Below the pieces are notes generated by a model. It worked only from the letters and a program-made list of their open reading frames with translations. It was not told where the DNA came from and ran no database searches. Below are positions 9,024-17,577 of a DNA stretch of 64,000 nt, piece by piece. The DNA is taken from contig NZ_CP036537.1 in assembly GCF_021184025.1 (NCBI RefSeq), positions 310,001-374,000 on the forward strand. Direction: 5' to 3'. The DNA comes from Rhodopseudomonas boonkerdii (GTDB lineage: Bacteria; Pseudomonadota; Alphaproteobacteria; Rhizobiales; Xanthobacteraceae). The translations under genes and the position numbers were made by a program. Position 1 is the first letter of the stretch. Each line of letters begins with the position of its first letter.

Positions 9024-10112
9024 GTGGCGCATCACGATCCGATTGGCCTGATTTCGCCACGAGCCGGGCTCGCGCAGCTCAATGAGAGGTCGCGGGAGAT
9101 TTTTAGACAAATCGTCGAAAGCTACCTTGCCACCGGCGAGCCGGTCGGCTCGCGCAACATTTCGCGCCTGATTACCGTGCCGCTGTCGCCGGCCTCGGTC
9201 CGCAATGTGATGTCGGATCTCGAACAGCTTGGCCTGATCTATGCGCCGCATACCTCGGCCGGCCGGTTGCCCACGGAACTCGGCCTTCGCTTTTTCGTCG
9301 ATGCGCTGATGCAGGTCGGCGATATTACCGAGCCGGAACGGGCCTCGATCCAGCAGCAGCTTGCCTCCGTCGGCCGCTCGCAATCGGTGGAAGCCGCCAT
9401 CGGCGAGGCGCTGACGCAGCTCTCCGGCCTCAGCCGCGCCGCCGCGGTGGTGCTCACGGCGAAATCCAATGTCCGTCTGAAACACATCGAATTCGTCCGT
9501 CTGGAGCCGGAAAAGGCGCTGGTGGTGCTGGTCGCGGAAGACGGACAGGTTGAAAATCGTGTGCTGACGCTGCAGCCAGGCGTTCCGTCCTCCGCCCTCA
9601 TCGAGGCCTCCAATTTCCTCAATGCGCGCATTCGTGGCCGCACGCTGGCCGAGGCCCGGCTCGAGCTGGAAACTGCATTGAGTCAGAGCAAGGCCGAGCT
9701 CGATCAGCTCACGCAGAAGGTGATCGCAGCCGGCCTCGCCTCATGGTCGGGCGGCAATGGCGACGACCGTCAGCTCATCGTGCGCGGGCAAGCCAATCTG
9801 CTGGAAGACCTGCACGCACTCGAGGACCTCGAACGCGTGCGCCTGCTGTTCGAGGACCTCGAAACCAAACGCGAGGTGATCGATCTGCTCGGCCGTGCCG
9901 AAAATGCCGAGGGCGTGCGCATCTTCATCGGCTCGGAGAACAAGCTGTTCTCGCTGTCCGGTTCCTCCACCATCATCGCGCCCTATAGCGACGGCGCCGG
10001 CCATATCGTTGGCGTGCTGGGCGTGATTGGGCCTACTCGGCTCAATTATGCGCGGGTGATCCCCATGGTGGATTACGCGGCCCGCATCGTCAGCCGCATG
10101 CTGGGTGGCTGA
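9024..10112 (+). CDS. hrcA: Heat-inducible transcriptional repressor HrcA
   Basis: A 362-residue repressor with an N-terminal winged helix ([20 protein letters not shown], then GSRNISR and [17 protein letters not shown]), a GAF-like middle and a dimerising C-terminus. HrcA normally represses groESL through CIRCE inverted repeats and depends on GroEL for folding. The start is GTG at 9024, with AAGGAG at 9011-9016, 7 bases away. No CIRCE palindrome is visible upstream. It precedes grpE by 102 bp; hrcA-grpE is the conserved alphaproteobacterial order. Confidence 0.95.
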   Translation: MAHHDPIGLISPRAGLAQLNERSREIFRQIVESYLATGEPVGSRNISRLITVPLSPASVRNVMSDLEQLGLIYAPHTSAGRLPTELGLRFFVDALMQVGDITEPERASIQQQLASVGRSQSVEAAIGEALTQLSGLSRAAAVVLTAKSNVRLKHIEFVRLEPEKALVVLVAEDGQVENRVLTLQPGVPSSALIEASNFLNARIRGRTLAEARLELETALSQSKAELDQLTQKVIAAGLASWSGGNGDDRQLIVRGQANLLEDLHALEDLERVRLLFEDLETKREVIDLLGRAENAEGVRIFIGSENKLFSLSGSSTIIAPYSDGAGHIVGVLGVIGPTRLNYARVIPMVDYAARIVSRMLGG

Positions 10113-10146
10113 TCGGCCTCAAAACGGCCCGATCAGCTTGATTTTT
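10109..10146 (+). terminator. Hairpin at hrcA stop codon, possible terminator or attenuator before grpE
   Basis: Arms CTGATCGG-CC and GGCCCGATCAG (10109-10118 and 10126-10136, one bulged base) surround the loop TCAAAAC; the hrcA TGA lies inside the left arm. The sequence continues CTTGATTTTTG, so a run of five T starts a few bases after the stem. It could end some hrcA transcripts and reduce grpE read-through. Confidence 0.5.
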
Positions 10147-10214
10147 GCGCGGCAAACCAACATATCCCGCCCAGCAATCCCATCAATTCGGCGTGTTTTC
10201 GAGAAGGCAGTGTC

Positions 10215-10826
10215 ATGACTGAAGCTAACGGGCAGAACGACAACCCAGACAAGACGGCCGAGGCCGCCGAGCCGGTGGTCTCCAAGCCCCAGGTTTCCAA
10301 GCCTTATGTGATGCCGGACGATCCGGAGCCGAATTCGGTCGAGGCGTTGACCAAGGAAGTTGCGGATGCGCGCGACAAGATGCTGCGCACGCTGGCCGAG
10401 ATGGAAAATCTCCGCAAGCGGACCCAGAAGGAAGTCGCTGACGCGCGCACCTATGGGGTATCCAAATTCGCCGGCGACATCGTCGATATCGCCGACAACC
10501 TGCAGCGCGCCATCGATGCGGTGCCGGCGGACGCCAAGGCGGCGGCCGATCCCGGCCTGAAGGCGCTGCTCGAAGGTGTCGAACTCACCGAGCGCTCGCT
10601 GCTCAACACGCTGGAAAAGCACGGCGTGAAAAAGATCGATCCGACTGGCGAGAAGTTCGATCCAAACTTCCATCAGGCGATGTACGAAGTGCCGGATGCG
10701 TCGGTGCCGGCGGGTACCGTGGTTCAGGTCGTGCAGGCCGGCTACACGATCGGCGAGCGCGTGCTGCGTCCGGCCCTGGTCGGTGTGTCGAAAGGCGGCG
10801 CCAAGGCCGCGCCGGCGAGCGAGTAA
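10215..10826 (+). CDS. grpE: Nucleotide exchange factor GrpE
   Basis: A 203-residue co-chaperone that releases ADP from DnaK. It has a disordered, acidic/polar N-terminus (about 40 residues), then a long coiled coil ([20 protein letters not shown], then [17 protein letters not shown]) and the C-terminal beta-wing with the signature of the family, ending in [26 protein letters not shown]. Length matches alphaproteobacterial GrpE (about 200). Its partners DnaK and DnaJ are encoded 24 kb away in this window. A repeat element follows the stop. Confidence 0.96.
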   Translation: MTEANGQNDNPDKTAEAAEPVVSKPQVSKPYVMPDDPEPNSVEALTKEVADARDKMLRTLAEMENLRKRTQKEVADARTYGVSKFAGDIVDIADNLQRAIDAVPADAKAAADPGLKALLEGVELTERSLLNTLEKHGVKKIDPTGEKFDPNFHQAMYEVPDASVPAGTVVQVVQAGYTIGERVLRPALVGVSKGGAKAAPASE

Positions 10827-10861
10827 GTCTTAAAACTCGTAATGAGCCGGTACGCTCGAAC

Positions 10862-10996
10862 ACCTCTCCCATAGGGAGAGGTCGATCCGGCGAAGCCGGA
10901 GCGGGTGAGGGGTTAGGGACCTCTCATTCGGAGCAAGGCCCCTCACCCCTCACCCGTCGCGCGATGCGCGCCGACCTCTCCCCAGCGGGGAGAGGT
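10862..10996. repeat. About 135-bp palindromic element, copy 1 (CCTCTCCC family)
   Basis: The element begins with a hairpin ACCTCTCCC-ATA-GGGAGAGGT (10862-10882) and ends with another, ACCTCTCCCC-AGC-GGGGAGAGGT (10974-10996). Between them GTGAGGGG and CCCCTCAC form a further inverted pair. It fills the convergent gap between grpE and the alkyltransferase gene. A related element of nearly the same size is at 15637-15772. It has no coding capacity; it looks like a miniature REP/MITE-type element and may also act as a bidirectional terminator. Confidence 0.75.
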
Positions 10997-11019
10997 GATC
11001 AGAGCGTCATTGCTCGCAT

Positions 11020-11931
11020 TCAGCCATCCACGCCCACCTGCCCGGCTTCCCAGCCGATCATCGCCTGCTTCCGCGTGATGCCCCAGTGATAGCCCGTGAG
11101 CGCGCCGGACTTGCCCATGGCGCGGTGGCACGGCACCACGAAGGAGATCGGGTTGCGTCCCACGGCGCCGCCGACTGCGCGAGAGGCTTTCGGCTTCTCG
11201 ATCCTGCAGGCGATGTCCGAGTAGCTGACAGCGCGGCCCATGGGAATTTTCAGCAGCGTTTCCCAAACGCGCACCTCGAAATCCGTGCCGATCAGCACCA
11301 CGCGCAACGGCTGGTCCGGACGCCACAGTTTGGTGTCGAAGATGCGTCGTGCGAGTGGCGCTGTTGCTTCCATGTCCTCGATCAGCGTCGCCGCCGGCCA
11401 GCGGCGAGCCATATCGGCGAAGCCTGCTTTTTCCTCGCCGGGATCGGCGAAGGCCAGCCCCGCGAGTCCGCGAGCGCTGGCGATCACGATGGCGGTGCCG
11501 AAGGGTGAGGGATGGAAGCCGTAACGCAGCTCCATGCCGGCGCCGCCGGTCTTCCATTCCCCCGGCGACATCGCCTCATGGGTCACGAACAGATCGTGCA
11601 GCCGGCCGGGCCCCGACAGTCCTGAGTCGAGCGCCGCATCCAGCACGCTGGCGGAATCGCGCAGCAGCATTTTGGCGTGGTCCAGCGTCAGCGCCTGCAT
11701 GAAAGCCTTTGGCGTGAGGCCGGCCCAGCGGCGGAACAGATGATGCAATTCGTCGGGCGTCACGCTGGCGGCATCGGCGACGTCCTCGATGCTCGGCTGA
11801 TCCTTCCATTGTCCGTGCATGAAGCCGATGGCGCGGCGGACGCTGTCGTAGTCGCGCAGGGCCGCATCCCGCAGGCCCGGCTTGACGGAGCGATGATCAT
11901 TCATCGCAATATCTCTGGCGAGGTTCATCAT
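11020..11931 (-). CDS. AraC-type HTH / methylated-DNA--protein-cysteine S-methyltransferase fusion
   Basis: A 303-residue Ada-like protein lacking the N-terminal zinc methyl-phosphotriester domain. Residues about 25-115 form an AraC helix-turn-helix (SIEDVADAASVTPDELHHLF, then RWAGLTPKAFMQAL). Residues about 135-300 form the O6-alkylguanine-DNA alkyltransferase domain with the acceptor cysteine 268 in VVPCHRAMGKSGALTGYHWG. It repairs O6-methylguanine by suicide transfer. Whether it also regulates transcription is unclear, because activation of Ada in E. coli needs methylation of the zinc domain absent here. An alternative start is the ATG at 11904 (MNDHRS), preceded by AGAGA. Confidence 0.93.
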   Translation of the reverse strand: MMNLARDIAMNDHRSVKPGLRDAALRDYDSVRRAIGFMHGQWKDQPSIEDVADAASVTPDELHHLFRRWAGLTPKAFMQALTLDHAKMLLRDSASVLDAALDSGLSGPGRLHDLFVTHEAMSPGEWKTGGAGMELRYGFHPSPFGTAIVIASARGLAGLAFADPGEEKAGFADMARRWPAATLIEDMEATAPLARRIFDTKLWRPDQPLRVVLIGTDFEVRVWETLLKIPMGRAVSYSDIACRIEKPKASRAVGGAVGRNPISFVVPCHRAMGKSGALTGYHWGITRKQAMIGWEAGQVGVDG

Positions 11932-11985
11932 GCTGCCGGTCTAACTCCGGCAACCTCCCCGAACCACCCGATTCCGGATCAGCCA

Positions 11986-12522
11986 TCACATCACCGGATT
12001 GTAGGTCGGGCCGCGTTTGGCTGCCTGCAGCGCTTCAAGCAAGGCACTGAGAAAGCTTGCCTTTTCCTCCGCCCCAAGGAAGCGCGCGATTGAGACTCGG
12101 CGACCGCGCGAGACCAGAAACAACTGCTCGATGCCGAATTCGGCATGTTCGACCCGGTCGATCTGCACCCAGAGCGGATTGAATGCCCATTCGACGACAT
12201 CCCCGCGAGGACTCACCCGCCGCACGCGGATCTCGGAGGTCGTTACGGTGATTTCCTCGGAGGCCCGGGCGCGGCGGTCGTAAATCCTGAACGCAGCATA
12301 GATCGCCAGCGCATCGAGGCCGAAGAAGCCGAAGACCGGCCAGGCGCCCATCCAGAGAAACGCTATCCCGGCGCCGAACGAGATCACGCTGACGCAAGCC
12401 ATCAGCACCAGAAAGCCCTTGCGGTTCAGCGCGCGGTGCGGACGCAGCAGCGCCGTGAACAGCCTGGGCTCGTCGGCGGGGCCGGGTTTGCTGGCATCGT
12501 CAAAATCGTTGCCCTGTGTCAT
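11986..12522 (-). CDS. DUF2244 family integral membrane protein
   Basis: A 178-residue protein matching the DUF2244 layout: a cytoplasmic N-terminus, RPHRALNRKGF leading into two close membrane segments (FLVLMACVSVISFGAGIAFL, then PVFGFFGLDALAIYAAF), then a soluble PH-like beta domain (EEITVTTSEIRVRRVSPRGD, then VEWAFNPLWVQIDRVE and SRGRRVSIARFL). The function is unknown. It is divergent from nth, with start codons about 20 bases apart, an arrangement often kept in Bradyrhizobium relatives. Confidence 0.85.
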   Translation of the reverse strand: MTQGNDFDDASKPGPADEPRLFTALLRPHRALNRKGFLVLMACVSVISFGAGIAFLWMGAWPVFGFFGLDALAIYAAFRIYDRRARASEEITVTTSEIRVRRVSPRGDVVEWAFNPLWVQIDRVEHAEFGIEQLFLVSRGRRVSIARFLGAEEKASFLSALLEALQAAKRGPTYNPVM

Positions 12523-12544
12523 GGCCTCCCACTATATCCCCCTG

Positions 12545-13345
12545 ATGCCGAAAATCACCCGCCAGCCTCCCGCCCGCGCGAAGACCTCCATTGCAAAAGC
12601 CGCCGTGGCGAAGAAGACGTCAGCGAAGGTCAGGGTAGTCAAGAAGGCAGTCAAACCGAAGACCGCCAAGCCTAAGTCCTCCAAGCCCAAGCCCATCAAG
12701 TTTAAACCTTGGACGGCGGCCGAGATACACGAAGCGTTCTCGCGGTTCCGCAAGGCCAATCCCGAACCCAAGGGCGAGCTCGAACATCTCAATCCCTACA
12801 CGCTGCTGGTCGCCGTGGTCCTATCCGCGCAGGCGACCGATGCCGGCGTCAACAAGGCGACGCGTGCGCTGTTTCCCATCGCCGATACGCCACAGAAGAT
12901 GATCGATCTCGGCGAGGAGACGGTCCGCGACTATATCAAGACCATCGGCCTCTATCGGACCAAGGCGAAAAACGTCATCGCCCTGTCGGAAAAGCTGATC
13001 CGCGATTTTGGCGGTGTCGTGCCGCGCACCCGCGCGGAGATCGAATCGCTGCCCGGCGCTGGACGCAAGACGGCCAATGTCGTGCTCAACATGGCATTTG
13101 GCGAACATACGATGGCGGTGGACACCCATGTGTTCCGCGTCGGCAACCGCACGGGCCTTGCGCCGGGCAAGACCGTGCTCGATGTCGAGCTCGAACTCGA
13201 ACGCGTGATCCCGTCCGAATTCATGCTGCACGCTCATCACTGGCTGATCCTGCACGGGCGCTACACCTGCCTCGCGCGAAAGCCGCGCTGCGAACTGTGC
13301 TTGATCAACGATCTTTGCCGCTGGCCGGAAAAGACGGTCGCGTAG
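12545..13345 (+). CDS. nth: Endonuclease III
   Basis: A 266-residue bifunctional DNA glycosylase/AP lyase for oxidised pyrimidines. The HhH-GPD core has LPGAGRKTANVVLNMAFGE (the catalytic lysine in GRKTA) and MAVDTHVFRV (catalytic aspartate). The C-terminal 4Fe-4S ligands are C-x6-C-x2-C-x5-C in CLARKPRCELCLINDLC. The ATG at 12545 was chosen; ATG 12521, which overlaps the divergent gene's start, would add 8 residues. An unusual Lys/Ala/Pro-rich stretch of about 55 residues precedes the core, likely disordered and DNA-binding. The gene ends 7 bp from the convergent cysZ-like gene. Confidence 0.95.
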   Translation: MPKITRQPPARAKTSIAKAAVAKKTSAKVRVVKKAVKPKTAKPKSSKPKPIKFKPWTAAEIHEAFSRFRKANPEPKGELEHLNPYTLLVAVVLSAQATDAGVNKATRALFPIADTPQKMIDLGEETVRDYIKTIGLYRTKAKNVIALSEKLIRDFGGVVPRTRAEIESLPGAGRKTANVVLNMAFGEHTMAVDTHVFRVGNRTGLAPGKTVLDVELELERVIPSEFMLHAHHWLILHGRYTCLARKPRCELCLINDLCRWPEKTVA

Positions 13346-13352
13346 TCGGGGA

Positions 13353-14102
13353 TTACGTCACCGGCGCTTTCGTCTTTGCTGGCTCGATCAGCTCCGGACG
13401 CGGTCCGCTGAGTTTCTTGTGCATGTGAACCATGAAGGCCATGCCGAATAGCGGCGTAGCCAGATTCACGATCGGGATCGACACGAATGCCGCGATGAAC
13501 AGCCCGGCCGTGAACACCGTCGCTGCATGCCGCCGGCGCATCTCCTTGGCTTCGGCTGGCGAACGGAAGCGCATCGCCGCGAGTTCGAAATATTCGCGCC
13601 CGAGCAGCCATGCGGTGGCGATGAAGAATACGATGAAGCCGATGCCGGCAAAAAATACGAAAGGCAGTGCGATCAGGTAGACGGCGATCGTCAGCAGCGC
13701 CGTCTTGCCGCCCTCCCACACCGCGAGCCCGAGCGGCAGCGCTGTGCCGGGGCGCTCGGCCGGATAGTGTTCGCGCTCGACGATATCGGCGACATCATCG
13801 ACGAAGAAGCTCGCCACCAGCGAGGTGATCGCCGGCATCAGAAAGATCGCGCCCGCGACAACGCTGAGTCCCGCCGCGATGGACAGTATCCATGTCAGCA
13901 CCGTGACCATGCTGTGATAGTCCGAGCCGACCATGCCCTCGGCCCAGACGCCGCCGGCCGTCGCCGCCCAGTTGAGGACGCGTTGCATGCCGACGGCCAG
14001 CACGACGATCATCACCAGCGCGAGGCTGATCGACTTCCACAGGATGCTGCGCATCGGTGGCGACAGAATTTGCGAGAGTGCCCTGGCAGCAGCGGCGAGC
14101 AT
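13353..14102 (-). CDS. CysZ/EI24-family membrane protein (putative sulfate transporter)
   Basis: A 249-residue polytopic protein of the EI24/CysZ family. Hydrophobic segments are at about residues 20-45, 65-100, 135-170 and 195-230, with the typical motif AITSLVASFFVDDVADIVEREHY cut by a long helical hairpin and YFELAAMRFR later. CysZ of gammaproteobacteria takes up sulfate for cysteine synthesis; no cysteine genes are nearby, so the substrate here is an inference from family. The ATG at 14102 has AAGGAG 8 bases upstream. Confidence 0.8.
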   Translation of the reverse strand: MLAAAARALSQILSPPMRSILWKSISLALVMIVVLAVGMQRVLNWAATAGGVWAEGMVGSDYHSMVTVLTWILSIAAGLSVVAGAIFLMPAITSLVASFFVDDVADIVEREHYPAERPGTALPLGLAVWEGGKTALLTIAVYLIALPFVFFAGIGFIVFFIATAWLLGREYFELAAMRFRSPAEAKEMRRRHAATVFTAGLFIAAFVSIPIVNLATPLFGMAFMVHMHKKLSGPRPELIEPAKTKAPVT

Positions 14103-14242
14103 GCATGTTTCTCCTTGCCATCATGAAGACGTAACCGCTGCAAAGTTGTCAGACAAGTGCAGCGCAACATCGACTTCTTCACTGGACGGATAAATAGAAA
14201 GGGGTAGTCTTCCGAAAAACAATCATCAGGGAGGACGATGTC

Positions 14243-15625
14243 TTGATCACCAAGGGTACACGTGCGCTTGTTTTCGCCACTGCTGCTTCCAGCCTGCTTC
14301 TAGGCGCGGTGCCTGCTTTTGCCCAACAAAGCATCACCGTCTGGTTCAGCAAGGGTTTCTACAAATCCGAGGATGAATCGCTGCTGGCGGCGATCAAGAA
14401 GTTCGAGGACAAGACCAAAATCAAGGTCGAGCTGTCGCAATACGCCATTCAGGACATGATTCCGAAGACGGTGGCTGCGCTGGATTCCGGCACGCCGCCC
14501 GACGTGGCTTATGCCGACACCTATGACGTGCAGGCCTCCGGCAAATGGGCTTATGAGGGCAAGCTTGAGGACATCACCGACATCCTCCAGCCGATGATGG
14601 ACAAGTTCGCTCCCAATACGGTCGAGACCGCATTCTTGATGAACGGCCAGACCAAGAAGAAGGGCTATTACGGTTTTCCGCTGAAGCAGCAATCCATGCA
14701 TGTGGAGATCTGGAGCGACATGCTCCAGCAGGCCGGCTTCAAGCTCGATGACATTCCCAAGGACTGGAAGGGCTATTGGTCGTTCTGGTGCGACAAGGTG
14801 CAGCCCGCCTATCGCAAGGCGACTGGCAGCCGTGCCTATGGTGTCGGCCAGCCGATGGGCGTGGAGTCAACGGACTCGCTGCAGTCGTTCTACACGTTCA
14901 TCGATGCCTATAACGTCAAGCTGGTCGATGATGATGGCAAGCTGACGGTGGACGATCCGAAGGTGAAGGAAGGCTTGGTTGGCGCATTGCGCGACTATAC
15001 CGACACCTACATCAAGGGCTGCACGCCGCCGTCGTCGACCACATGGAAGGACCCCGACAACAACGTCGCCTTCCATAATCGCAGCATCATCATGACTCAT
15101 AATTTCACGATCTCGATCGCCGCCAAGTGGTTCGAGGATTCGCAGAACCAGACACTGACACCGGAGCAGCGCGCCGCGGGCAAGAAGGCCTATGAGGAAA
15201 CGATCGTTACCGCTTCGTTCCCCAACAAGCCGGATGGTACGCCGATCAAGTATCGCTCGGACGTCAAGACCGGGATGATCTTCGCGCAGTCGAAGAACAA
15301 GGCGGGAGCGCGGGAATTCGTCAAGTTCCTGCTCGAGGAAGAGAACCTGCAGCCTTATGTCGAGGGTGCCCTCGGTCGCTGGTTCCCGGTCACCAAAGCG
15401 GGCCAGGCTTCGCCGTTCTGGCAGGCCGACAAGCACCGTAAGGCAGTCTACACGCAGTTCATGGGTGGCACGACGCCGTTCGATTTCACCAAGAACTACA
15501 AGTTCACCATTCTCAACAATGAGAATGTGTGGGCGAAGGCGATGAACCGGGTGGTCAGCGAGAAGGTGCCGGTGGAGAAGGCGGTGGACGAGCTGATCGC
15601 ACGCATCAAGGAGATTGCGGGGTAA
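14243..15625 (+). CDS. Extracellular solute-binding protein of a sugar-type ABC importer (family 1)
   Basis: A 460-residue periplasmic binding protein with a Sec signal peptide (hydrophobic core LVFATAASSLLLGAVPAFA, predicted cleavage after AFA). The mature N-terminus SITVWFSKGFYKSEDESLLA, then FEDKTKIKVELSQY resembles family 1 (maltose/glycerol-3-phosphate type) binding proteins. The start is TTG at 14243 with AGGGAGG 8 bases upstream; the ATG just before it (14238) is followed at once by a stop. Two permeases lie downstream after a 195-bp gap with a repeat. The ligand cannot be told from sequence; carbohydrate or polyol is an inference from family. Confidence 0.88.
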   Translation: MITKGTRALVFATAASSLLLGAVPAFAQQSITVWFSKGFYKSEDESLLAAIKKFEDKTKIKVELSQYAIQDMIPKTVAALDSGTPPDVAYADTYDVQASGKWAYEGKLEDITDILQPMMDKFAPNTVETAFLMNGQTKKKGYYGFPLKQQSMHVEIWSDMLQQAGFKLDDIPKDWKGYWSFWCDKVQPAYRKATGSRAYGVGQPMGVESTDSLQSFYTFIDAYNVKLVDDDGKLTVDDPKVKEGLVGALRDYTDTYIKGCTPPSSTTWKDPDNNVAFHNRSIIMTHNFTISIAAKWFEDSQNQTLTPEQRAAGKKAYEETIVTASFPNKPDGTPIKYRSDVKTGMIFAQSKNKAGAREFVKFLLEEENLQPYVEGALGRWFPVTKAGQASPFWQADKHRKAVYTQFMGGTTPFDFTKNYKFTILNNENVWAKAMNRVVSEKVPVEKAVDELIARIKEIAG

Positions 15626-15636
15626 CGCTGTCCCTA

Positions 15637-15772
15637 ACCTCTCCCCGCTTGCGGGGAGAGGTCGACTGTAACGCGCGCAGCGTGTGGAAGTCGGGCGAGG
15701 GGGCTCTCCACACGCTCCGAGCTTGCGGAGGTTCCCCCTCACCCCGCCCTCTCCCCGCCAGCGGGGCGAGGG
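15637..15772. repeat. About 135-bp palindromic element, copy 2 (CCTCTCCC family)
   Basis: Starts with hairpin ACCTCTCCCC-GCTTGC-GGGGAGAGGT (15637-15662) and ends with CCCTCTCCCCGC-CAG-CGGGGCGAGGG (to 15772), the same plan as the element at 10862-10996, with a divergent centre (an inverted pair of TGTGGA / TCCACA and CTCCGAGC-TTGCGGAG). It sits between the binding-protein gene and the first permease gene of one ABC operon, so its hairpins may lower permease expression relative to the binding protein. Confidence 0.75.
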
Positions 15773-15820
15773 AGCGATAGGCCGGAGTTTTGCTCCGCCC
15801 CGGAATGACAGGCGAGTTCA

Positions 15821-16693
15821 ATGACGGCGATCACCTACACCACTCCCAGCACGGCCTCCCGCCCCTTCTCCGCGCGATTCTCCACGCCGCAGGTCTGGGG
15901 CATCGTGATGCTTGCGCCCTATCTGCTCGTTTTCCTCGCTTTCGTCGTCTATCCCATCACTTACGGTCTCTGGCTCGCACGCCATCCGGCCAGTTATGTT
16001 GCGCTCTATAACGACCCCGTTTTCGCACGCGCCGTCGTCAACACGCTGATCTTCCTGATCGTCGGCATCAACGTGAAGATGCTGATCGCCCTGTTCCTGT
16101 CCGGTTTCTTCGTGCAGTCGCGCACCTGGATCCGCTGGTTGTCGGTGCTGTTCATCCTGCCCTGGGCGGTGCCGTCGATCCCGACCATTCTGTCCGTGCG
16201 CTTCATGTTCAATCCGGAATGGGGCGTGATCAACAATCTGATCTTCAAGTTCACGGCCGAGGACGGCCCGAATTGGCTCAACGATCCCGCCATCGGCCTG
16301 ACGCTGGCCATTCTCGTCCATATCTGGAAGTCGCTGCCGTTCTGGACTCTGATCCTGATGACCGGACGCCTCGCCATCTCCAACGACATGTTCGAGGCGG
16401 CCGATGTGGACGGCGCCAGCTGGTGGCAGAAGTTCCGCTTCATCACCTGGCCGTCGATGCAGACGCTGTATCTCACCTGCACGTTGCTTTCGATGATCTG
16501 GACGCTGGGTGATTTCAACAGTGTCTATCTGCTCACCGGAGGCGGCCCGGCGGATCTCACCCATGTGCTGTCCACATTGGGCATCCGCTATCTCCGCCTC
16601 GATCAGCTCGATCTCGCCATGGCGTCGATCGTCTGCGCCATGCCGCTGGTGCTGCCGCTGGTCTATTTCATGATGAAGAGGCTGTCGCGATGA
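15821..16693 (+). CDS. ABC sugar-type importer, inner-membrane permease (MalF/UgpA-like)
   Basis: A 290-residue permease with six predicted membrane segments, the first starting at about residue 25 (VWGIVMLAPYLLVFLAFVVY). The EAA loop for contact with the ATPase is visible as FEAADVDGASWWQKFRFITW, where the usual G follows D-x-D. It overlaps the next permease gene by 4 bp (ATGA), so the two are translationally coupled and form the heterodimeric channel. The first ATG is used; a purine-rich GGCGAG lies upstream. Confidence 0.9.
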   Translation: MTAITYTTPSTASRPFSARFSTPQVWGIVMLAPYLLVFLAFVVYPITYGLWLARHPASYVALYNDPVFARAVVNTLIFLIVGINVKMLIALFLSGFFVQSRTWIRWLSVLFILPWAVPSIPTILSVRFMFNPEWGVINNLIFKFTAEDGPNWLNDPAIGLTLAILVHIWKSLPFWTLILMTGRLAISNDMFEAADVDGASWWQKFRFITWPSMQTLYLTCTLLSMIWTLGDFNSVYLLTGGGPADLTHVLSTLGIRYLRLDQLDLAMASIVCAMPLVLPLVYFMMKRLSR

Positions 16694-17571
16694 AGGCCGA
16701 AGCGATCAAAGCTTCCACCATGCGCATGCCGACGCTGCGCGAGATCGGCAACGAGGCGAAGCTGCTGCTGATCGGCATTCCCGTGCTGATCTGGACGCTG
16801 ATCCCGATCTATCACATGTTCCTGTTCGCGATCTCGCCGAAGCAGGACGCTTTTGCCGGCAAGCTGTGGCCGGATCATCCGACGCTGCAGAATTTCCGCA
16901 TCGTCTTCAATCAGCAGCACTACTTCCTACGCGACTTCTGGGTGCAGTTCGGCAATTCGGTGGTGATCGCGATCGCCGCTGGCGTGCTGACATTGATCAT
17001 CGCGACCCTCGCCGCTTTCGCCATCTCACGCCTGCGCATCCGCGGCGGTCGCACGGTGATGAATCTCGCCCTCTTCACCTACTTCATTCCCGCAGCCTTC
17101 CTTGCGGTGCCGATGTATCGCACCATGGGCAATTACGGTCTGCTCAACAATCACTGGTCGCTCATTCTCGCGATGGTCACCATCGCCTCGCCCTATGCGA
17201 TCTGGGTACTGAAGCAGGCGTCCGACAAATTGCCGCTGGAGCTCGATGAAGCCGCGATCATGGACGGCGCGACCCCGCTGCAGCTGTTTCGCATGGTCTA
17301 TCTGCCGCTGATGCTGCCGTCGCTGGTTGCCGTCGGCACCTATGCGCTGCTGCTGGCATGGAACGAATATCTCTATGCCTTCCTGCTGCTGTCCAAGGAT
17401 ACCGAGATCACCCTTCCTGTCGCACTCGGCAATTTCCTCGCTGCCGACGACTCGCCGTGGGAGTTGCTGATGACCACCGGCTTCATCTACGCGCTGCCGC
17501 CCGCGGCGGTCTATTATGCTTTCCGTCGCTACATGGTCGGGGGCCTCACGGCCGGTGCGGTGAAATCATAG
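16690..17571 (+). CDS. ABC sugar-type importer, inner-membrane permease (MalG/UgpE-like)
   Basis: A 293-residue permease with six predicted membrane segments and the EAA loop LDEAAIMDGATPLQLFRMVY, then LPLMLPSL. It ends in the short basic/polar tail typical of MalG-type subunits. It overlaps the previous permease by 4 bp. No ABC ATPase gene follows: the next gene is convergent, 6 bp away. The ATPase (MsmX/UgpC type) must be supplied from elsewhere or lie upstream of a separate locus. Confidence 0.9.
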   Translation: MKAEAIKASTMRMPTLREIGNEAKLLLIGIPVLIWTLIPIYHMFLFAISPKQDAFAGKLWPDHPTLQNFRIVFNQQHYFLRDFWVQFGNSVVIAIAAGVLTLIIATLAAFAISRLRIRGGRTVMNLALFTYFIPAAFLAVPMYRTMGNYGLLNNHWSLILAMVTIASPYAIWVLKQASDKLPLELDEAAIMDGATPLQLFRMVYLPLMLPSLVAVGTYALLLAWNEYLYAFLLLSKDTEITLPVALGNFLAADDSPWELLMTTGFIYALPPAAVYYAFRRYMVGGLTAGAVKS

Positions 17572-17577
17572 GAATGT

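Noticed and set aside
10137..10165. CTTG...CATAT before grpE as an RpoH promoter
   Set aside because: The spacer is 20 bases and the -10 lacks the CYTAT pattern; too weak next to the clear dnaK promoter.
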